Source: Hungateiclostridiaceae bacterium UBA1305
Lineage (GTDB): Bacteria; Bacillota; Clostridia; Acetivibrionales; DTU013
Length of the DNA: 12,063 nt
Assembly: GCA_002307275.1 (NCBI GenBank)
Contig: DBTX01000073.1
Location: forward strand, 1 to 12,063
Reading direction: 5' to 3'
Under the pieces are notes generated by a model, which worked only from the letters and a program-made list of their open reading frames with translations, was not told the origin of the DNA and did not search any database. Positions 7,908 to 12,063 of this stretch are shown piece by piece; within the stretch, counting starts at the first letter, position 1, and every line of letters starts with the position of its first letter. The position numbers and the translations under genes are program-made.

Positions 7908-9539
7908 TTATTTTTTATCATTTGTTTTAGAATCAAGATCATAATTGTTCTTTTTTACTTCATCAGCAACCTTATTCTGCAAAAGCTTGTCCAATGTAGT
8001 GGAAAACTCATCCCAGTTTATTTTGCCCTCAACATACTTCTGTTTTGCATCATTGTATAATGGCTGTTCGTTGGACAGGAAATAGTTATAAATAGCGCCA
8101 ATTACGTTCATCCAGTCCTGTCTCATATTTCCATCCACCTTGAATCCATCAAGATAGGAAGCCACTTCATCACTCAATGTAACACCCTTTACAAGCGGCG
8201 GTCCCTGGACAAATTCTCCATTCTTGATGGTGATGTCATAAATCTTTGATGCAACCTCAGGAGAGTACATGTATTTCAGGAAATCTGCGGCACGATTGGT
8301 CTGCTCGGGATCATCCTTCTGTGCAAGTCCGATTCTGTGTCCAGGAATCAATATCCCTCTGGGTTGTCCCTGGAAATCTCCACCGGGTTCAGCCAGACTC
8401 GGGAACTTAAAGGTTCCCCAATTGAATTTCTTATCATCAGAAAGTTTTTTCATATCACCCAGTATCGTACCAACCTGCCAGCTTCCCATAACATAGATGG
8501 GATATTTCTGCGCCATGAATTGGCTGTATACATCGGCGTCAGTGGAAGCAGTAAAGCCCTTTTGGAAATATTGCGCCACTCCTTTGTATGTTTCCCATAT
8601 TCTCTGGCTTACTGCTGATTTTCTATCAAAGGTTTTAGTAAAAGCTAGCATTTTTTCGGGATCTTCAGTGACCAATGAATCAAAAGAAGGATTATTTGCA
8701 TCATATTTCATTTCAGCATTTGCTATCATGGTCTTTTCATCATACCTGGCATCTCCAGGCATTGAAATAATCTGATCCGTATACTGTCTGAGATTCCAGT
8801 CTGCCAGTGAAGCCATCATGAAGTCTGCGAACACTGTTGCTCCTATGGGAGCCTCATACCCATTTTCCTTCAATTTCTTACAAACCTCAACGAGCTCTTC
8901 GTAGGTTGAAGGAGTATTCAATCCAAGCTTGCTGAAAACATCCTTGTTATAGTAAAAACCTACACCAACCAGGTCAAAAGGCAGATATGAAACTTGTCCG
9001 GTGGAGCAAACAGCGAATTTCAACCAGGATTCATCAAATACATCCTTGACCTTGGCATTTCCGTTATAAGGGTTCTCCTCATCCAGGATACTGTCCATCG
9101 GTACGATCCAGCCCTTGGACATGAATTCACCTATCGCAGCGTCATTAGCTCCAAGAAGGTTTACATGTACGATATCAGGAGCCGTCTTTTTATCTGCAGC
9201 CATTTTGGTATTAAAATTCTGCTTGTATGCCTCATTGTCAGCTATGATCTCTATTTCCACAGTGGTTTCAGGATGAAGAACTGTGTAGTCCTTTGCAATC
9301 TGCTTCAATGCTGTGGTGTAATAATTATTAATAGTTGAAAAAACGATCGTTCTCTTTTCACTTGTATTCCATTTTGCAGCAGTTGTTGTCTCTGTTGAAT
9401 TTTGTGCCTGTACAGTAGTCACATCCTGTGTTACTGTAGTTTCATTGGTTATGTTATTGCTTTCACAACCGGATAATACAAAAGTTAACAGCATTACTGC
9501 AATCAGTAGTAATGCAAATATTTTGTTTGTTCTTTGCAT
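7908..9539 (-). CDS. Sugar-binding lipoprotein of the ABC importer
   Basis: This 543-residue extracellular solute-binding protein (family 1 type) delivers the sugar to the two permeases downstream. The signal peptide ends in a lipobox, LSGC, with Cys25 as the lipid-modified residue. A Thr/Asn-rich linker (about 26-57) separates the anchor from the binding domain, which starts near KRTIVFSTINNYYTTALKQI and has the usual family features: APDIVHVN near 120, then YYNKDVFSKLGLNTPSTYEEL, and a late KYMYSPEVASKIYD block. It is longer than the common 420-450 residues, as in the larger clostridial oligosaccharide-binding proteins. The start is the ATG behind AGGAGG (9548-9553). It is the first structural gene of the operon; a 260-bp leader with a LacI-type operator lies upstream. 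Confidence 0.92.
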   Translation of the reverse strand: MQRTNKIFALLLIAVMLLTFVLSGCESNNITNETTVTQDVTTVQAQNSTETTTAAKWNTSEKRTIVFSTINNYYTTALKQIAKDYTVLHPETTVEIEIIADNEAYKQNFNTKMAADKKTAPDIVHVNLLGANDAAIGEFMSKGWIVPMDSILDEENPYNGNAKVKDVFDESWLKFAVCSTGQVSYLPFDLVGVGFYYNKDVFSKLGLNTPSTYEELVEVCKKLKENGYEAPIGATVFADFMMASLADWNLRQYTDQIISMPGDARYDEKTMIANAEMKYDANNPSFDSLVTEDPEKMLAFTKTFDRKSAVSQRIWETYKGVAQYFQKGFTASTDADVYSQFMAQKYPIYVMGSWQVGTILGDMKKLSDDKKFNWGTFKFPSLAEPGGDFQGQPRGILIPGHRIGLAQKDDPEQTNRAADFLKYMYSPEVASKIYDITIKNGEFVQGPPLVKGVTLSDEVASYLDGFKVDGNMRQDWMNVIGAIYNYFLSNEQPLYNDAKQKYVEGKINWDEFSTTLDKLLQNKVADEVKKNNYDLDSKTNDKK

Positions 9540-9567
9540 CTTAATTTCCTCCTAGTTTTCTCAAGAC

Positions 9568-9595
9568 AATATAAGGCCTATTGAACAGACCTCAA
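9568..9595 (-). promoter_or_regulatory. Possible promoter for the binding-protein gene
   Basis: On the - strand TTGAGG (9590-9595) and TATATT (9568-9573) are separated by 16 bp, with the likely start just ahead of the ribosome binding site at 9548-9553. This is a fair sigma-A-type match. It lies nearly 200 bp past the operator at 9774, so if it is the main promoter, repression from that operator would have to act at a distance. Confidence 0.35.
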
Positions 9596-9675
9596 GTGGT
9601 GTGGTACAATGATAAGGAACTGAAATTCTTTTATGTATTTGTGCTGGCTGGCATTCAAAAACTAATAAAAGAAGG

Positions 9676-9726
9676 TCAGTTCTTTTTTTTGTTCATCCAC
9701 ATCACCTCCAATGTTTTTTGCAACAT
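9676..9726 (-). CDS. Tiny leader ORF upstream of the binding-protein gene
   Basis: A 16-residue frame (MLQKTLEVMWMNKKKN) starts five bases after a GGGGG-rich site (AAAGGGGGA) and contains a second, better ribosome binding site, GGAGGTG, before an in-frame ATG whose short product ends in NKKKN. A second overlapping frame from the ATG at 9730 gives 22 residues (MYVAKNIGGDVDEQKKELTF...). Just after the stop an AT-rich 7-bp stem can form (AAAAGAA 9667-9673 with TTCTTTT 9680-9686). It may be a regulatory leader peptide, a remnant of a small gene, or chance. Confidence 0.25.
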   Translation of the reverse strand: MLQKTLEVMWMNKKKN

Positions 9727-9773
9727 ACATTCCCCCTTTCAAAACATATGGATTTTTCATGTGTTCTACATCC

Positions 9774-9787
9774 GCTACACGTGTAAC
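9774..9787. promoter_or_regulatory. LacI-type operator ahead of the transporter genes
   Basis: GCTACACGTGTAAC is a near-perfect palindrome with the central CG that LacI-family hinge helices recognise. It lies 12 bp beyond the repressor stop codon and about 235 bp before the binding-protein start. A TACAAT box (9788-9793 on the - strand) abuts it, so transcription could start inside the operator, although no good -35 is seen. The surrounding 20 bases match those of the operator at 10818 at all but three positions (tccgNtacNcgtNtaacatNg). Confidence 0.7.
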
Positions 9788-9799
9788 ATTGTAATAAAA

Positions 9800-10807
9800 T
9801 TAGACACCACATTGTGATGTCGACTTTCTTTCAATCAACTGAAGCCTATTCATAAAGTAGCCTGTATTACCTTTTTTCATATTGGTATATAAGAGTTCAA
9901 AAGCCTTGGAACCCAAAAAGCTCTTGGGGACTGCCATGGTTGTAATTGGAGGATCCCAGTATGCTGCATACGGAATGTCATCAAACCCCATCACCGATAT
10001 ATCTTCTGGAACCCTCAAGCCATTCTCGTTGAATGCCTTGATTGCTCCCATGGCCATTAAATCGTTAAGGCAGATGACCGCAGAATAGCTCTTGTCAATT
10101 GAAAGTAGCTTACAGGCAAGATTGTATCCATCCGGTATATCCGACGAATAAGGTGCATTGCCTTCCAAAACAACTGTATTACCCAGCTTGAATTTTTCCA
10201 CTGCCTTTTGAAAACCCATTAATTTGGGATCGCATTTCAAAATTTTACTTTGTCCACTGATATAAGCAATATTCCGATGCCCCAGATTATACAAATGTCC
10301 AACAGCATCGTTCATAGCAGTCATATAATCATTTTCAACCGACGAAACTTTTCTGAGATCCGCTTCAATGTTCTCACACTTGACAACCTTAATGCCTTCA
10401 TCCACCAGACGGTATAATTTTTCAATATGGAATTTATAGATTGTCGCCACAATGAATACACCATCAAGTCTTCTTGAAATAAAATTTTCAAAGTATTCAT
10501 CAATATTTTTATATCCGGTGCATATATTTACAAAATAACCTTTTTCGATGGCTGCGTTTTCAAAACCAAGAACAATGTCTCCATAGAAAGGATTTGTGAT
10601 ATTGTCAACGACAACGCTCAATTGCATCGTCTCATTCGTGACCAAGCTTCTGGCAATCATGTCCGGTTTATACTTCAGTTCTTCAACCGCTGTCAGTACC
10701 CGTTTCCTCGTATCTTCGGCTATTCCACGTGAATTATTTAGTACATAAGATACTGTTGCTGTAGATACTCCTGCTAATTTAGCCACATCAGCTCTTGTTG
10801 TCCTCAT
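9800..10807 (-). CDS. LacI-family transcriptional repressor
   Basis: This 335-residue regulator very likely controls the downstream transporter and hydrolase genes by binding palindromes and releasing them when a sugar binds. The N-terminal helix-turn-helix is textbook (TRADVAKLAGVSTATVSYVL, residues 3-23), followed by the hinge PDMIARSL (48-55), whose Leu55 would insert into the central CG of the operator. Residues from about 61 form the periplasmic-binding-protein-like sensor domain (LSVVVDNITNPFYGDIVLGF, then LGHRNIAYISG near 175, CLNDLMAMGAIKAF near 246 and SVMGFDDIPYA near 271). I chose the ATG at 10807 because GGAGGTG (10811-10817) lies just upstream and the product then starts at the helix-turn-helix; the longer frame from the GTG at 10864 would add 19 unlike residues and run through the operator. 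It is transcribed in the same direction as the operon. Confidence 0.95.
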   Translation of the reverse strand: MRTTRADVAKLAGVSTATVSYVLNNSRGIAEDTRKRVLTAVEELKYKPDMIARSLVTNETMQLSVVVDNITNPFYGDIVLGFENAAIEKGYFVNICTGYKNIDEYFENFISRRLDGVFIVATIYKFHIEKLYRLVDEGIKVVKCENIEADLRKVSSVENDYMTAMNDAVGHLYNLGHRNIAYISGQSKILKCDPKLMGFQKAVEKFKLGNTVVLEGNAPYSSDIPDGYNLACKLLSIDKSYSAVICLNDLMAMGAIKAFNENGLRVPEDISVMGFDDIPYAAYWDPPITTMAVPKSFLGSKAFELLYTNMKKGNTGYFMNRLQLIERKSTSQCGV

Positions 10808-10817
10808 AGTCACCTCC

Positions 10818-10831
10818 GTTACTCGTATAAC
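10818..10831. promoter_or_regulatory. LacI-type operator against the repressor start
   Basis: GTTACTCGTATAAC directly abuts the ribosome binding site (10811-10817) of the repressor gene. It matches the sites at 9774 and 10936 and has the central CG. Binding here would sit downstream of the repressor promoter and act as a roadblock, so the repressor probably limits its own synthesis and read-through into the operon. Confidence 0.7.
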
Positions 10832-10889
10832 ATAGTTATTTATGTAATATCGTAAAATAGACACTTTATTTAAAGCATTTGATACAATT

Positions 10890-10918
10890 ATAATAATACA
10901 TAATATTTTATATTACAA
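10890..10918 (-). promoter_or_regulatory. Probable promoter of the repressor gene
   Basis: On the - strand TTGTAA (10913-10918) and TATTAT (10890-10895) are 17 bp apart in a very AT-rich stretch; a TATAAT lies three bases further on (10887-10892). The promoter is bracketed by operators at 10936 and 10818, whose centres are 118 bp apart. Confidence 0.5.
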
Positions 10919-10935
10919 TAGTTTATTAAAATATT

Positions 10936-10949
10936 GTTACTCGTGTAGC
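10936..10949. promoter_or_regulatory. LacI-type operator upstream of the repressor promoter
   Basis: GTTACTCGTGTAGC matches the operators at 10818 (12 of 14 positions) and 9774, with the same central CG. It lies 17 bp upstream of the predicted -35 box. Together with the site at 10818 it could support looping over the promoter. Confidence 0.65.
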
Positions 10950-11018
10950 AGAGTAATTCAAAACCGAAGGATTACCTACAGTCTGTTGTTTAGCTAATCT
11001 ACACTGAACACATAAACC

Positions 11019-11034
11019 TTCTTCAATTGAAGAA
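11019..11034. repeat. Perfect 16-bp palindrome TTCTTCAATTGAAGAA
   Basis: TTCTTCAA is followed directly by its exact inverse TTGAAGAA, with no spacer. It lies in the gap between the peptidoglycan-binding gene and the repressor, next to a further small hairpin. It might be a protein-binding site or part of the terminator region; nothing in the sequence decides this. Confidence 0.4.
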
Positions 11035-11049
11035 AGCCTGATGGCTTCC
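11032..11049 (-). terminator. Second hairpin after the peptidoglycan-binding gene
   Basis: On the - strand GGAAGCC and GGCTTTC pair (one G-T wobble) around the loop ATCA, followed by TCTTCAATTG. The T-tract is poor, so it is at best a backup to the stronger terminator at 11073-11097. Confidence 0.35.
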
Positions 11050-11072
11050 TCTGATGCGAATGTCTGTCGCAC

Positions 11073-11097
11073 AAAAAAGGAACCCTTACGGATTCCT
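11073..11097 (-). terminator. Rho-independent terminator
   Basis: On the - strand AGGAATCC and GGGTTCCT form an 8-bp stem (one T-G wobble) with the loop GTAA, followed directly by six T residues. It lies 17 bp after the stop of the peptidoglycan-binding gene and separates that gene from the repressor and sugar operon. Confidence 0.88.
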
Positions 11098-11113
11098 GCA
11101 ATTGTTTTTTTGC

Positions 11114-12061
11114 TTATTTCGCTTTATAGTGCTCCTCAGCCCATTTGGCCGCTGCTTTGACCAGTGCCTGGTGCTTGGGATCTATCTTATTATTATAATG
11201 ATTTTTGCTTTTGTAAAAGTGAATGTCAAATACGCCATTCATATTGTTCTTTTTTACTGCATCAAGGTTCGTCCCACGCCCAAAACCTCCGCTTCTTGAA
11301 CTTACGGTCTTGTTTGCGGTATACTTGTCCAGTCCCGCATGGGGCATTCCGGACATGGAACCTGCCAGTTTCAGACCACCCACACTTACGATGACTGCTC
11401 TTCTTTCCCAACTCCAGGTCCCGCCGAATATCTTTTTCATGGTAGCGGTATCTTTGGCGGATATTGTCTCACAGTCCGCATGGTTATGTCCATAAGTCCT
11501 CTTCACTCTGAAGCTCAGGCCTGTACCGATATCATAAACATTCGCGGTATCACCTATAGCAAAGGTTTTATCAACACTACCAAACCATAGGGGCATGAAA
11601 TTGGTTTGTGAAGTTGTCTCAACGACTTCCTTCGACTGGTTTGCATCTTTCTCATCAGTATGTTCAGTTCCAGTCGAAACCGCTTTCACAGCTGTTTTGA
11701 CCGCCACTGTTTTTACCGGCGTTTTTGACGTCGCAGTGACCTTGCTGCCGTTTGACAATTTGCTCAACAGAGCCAGCGTAGAAGCTCCGGCAATTCCATC
11801 ATTTTCATAGTCATACTTTTTTTGCAGTTTTTTCACTGCTGCAGTAGTTGCAGGACCGAAAAAGCCGGTTGCCTTCGCATTAAGATAGCCGAGCTTGATG
11901 AGCTTCTTTTGCATTTCCGCTACATTGGTATTTTCGTCGCCTTCTTTAAGAAGCTTTGAATTTACTGAACTTGAAACAGCAGTAGTCTTCCCTCTGCCCA
12001 AAAGCCTGTCCACAAGAGATAAGGTCGTGTTACCGGCAATACCGTCGGCCTCATAACCGTA
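11114..12061 (-). CDS. Peptidoglycan-binding protein with His-rich C-terminal domain (5' end missing)
   Basis: The frame stays open to the right window edge, so the N-terminus is missing; the GTG at 12013 lies inside the protein, since in-frame codons upstream read YGYEADGIAGNTTLSL, the end of another repeat. The visible 315 residues hold the end of one PG_binding_1 repeat (1-24) and a full one (about 37-103, with AEMQKKLIKLGYL, GFFGPATTAAVKKLQ and DGIAGASTLALL). A Thr/Val/Lys-rich linker (about 107-150) leads to a C-terminal domain (about 155-312) with TYGHNHADCE, WSWERRAVIVSVGG, MSGMPHAG, SSRSGGFGRGTN and FDIHFYKSKNH. I recall this domain from other clostridial proteins with peptidoglycan-binding repeats; its His and Asp residues (His192, His194, Asp196, His241, His281, His287, counted from the first full codon) might bind a metal, but no activity is established. 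It probably acts at the cell wall or spore coat. The strong terminator follows its stop. Confidence 0.85.
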   Translation of the reverse strand, partial: YGYEADGIAGNTTLSLVDRLLGRGKTTAVSSSVNSKLLKEGDENTNVAEMQKKLIKLGYLNAKATGFFGPATTAAVKKLQKKYDYENDGIAGASTLALLSKLSNGSKVTATSKTPVKTVAVKTAVKAVSTGTEHTDEKDANQSKEVVETTSQTNFMPLWFGSVDKTFAIGDTANVYDIGTGLSFRVKRTYGHNHADCETISAKDTATMKKIFGGTWSWERRAVIVSVGGLKLAGSMSGMPHAGLDKYTANKTVSSRSGGFGRGTNLDAVKKNNMNGVFDIHFYKSKNHYNNKIDPKHQALVKAAAKWAEEHYKAK

Positions 12062-12063
12062 CT

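Noticed and set aside
8337..8775. Plus-strand frames of about 92 codons opposite the binding-protein gene
   Set aside because: They are antisense shadows of a well-supported gene, without ribosome binding sites or recognisable motifs.
9540..9799. Riboswitch in the leader of the binding-protein gene
   Set aside because: Only a weak AT-rich stem is visible and no known aptamer core was recognised.
10808..10864. GTG at 10864 as the start of the repressor
   Set aside because: It would add 19 residues ahead of a standard LacI helix-turn-helix and has no ribosome binding site; the ATG at 10807 has GGAGGTG.

Overview
The window (about 12.1 kb, AT-rich, strong AGGAGG-type ribosome binding sites, low-GC Gram-positive protein styles) looks like chromosome from a carbohydrate-degrading member of the Clostridia. 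This placement rests on style and on the families present; no rRNA or tRNA is visible to fix it.

Layout. At the left edge on the + strand is the 3' part of a transposase of the IS1182-like DDE type (to 982). It appears internally deleted and runs into a messy stretch of about 700 bp (roughly 958-1694) holding only small or broken reading frames, mostly on the - strand. From 10807 down to 1695, all on the - strand, lies one coherent sugar-utilisation locus: a LacI-family repressor (10807-9800), a lipoprotein sugar-binding protein (9539-7908), two ABC permeases (7833-6958 and 6940-6098), a large secreted beta-propeller protein with an Fn3 and three tandem discoidin (F5/8C) domains (6027-3490), and a cytoplasmic glycoside hydrolase family 2 enzyme (3461-1695). 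The right edge holds the 3' part of a - strand gene with peptidoglycan-binding repeats and a His-rich C-terminal domain, closed by a good intrinsic terminator.

How the genes work together (inference). The exported propeller/discoidin protein binds and perhaps cuts an extracellular glycan. The lipoprotein and two permeases import the released oligosaccharide; no ATPase subunit is encoded here, so a shared ATPase elsewhere is likely. The GH2 enzyme then removes a beta-linked sugar inside the cell. The LacI protein probably controls the locus: three near-identical 14-bp palindromes with a central CG (consensus GTTACWCGTRTARC) sit upstream of the repressor, against its ribosome binding site, and between the repressor and the binding-protein gene. 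No duplicate of this motif was noticed inside the coding regions, though I did not scan exhaustively. The glycan itself cannot be named from the sequence.

The most interesting points are the three-operator arrangement, the unidentified catalytic or binding role of the propeller/discoidin protein, the long leader with a tiny ORF ahead of the binding-protein gene, and the degraded region next to the transposase.
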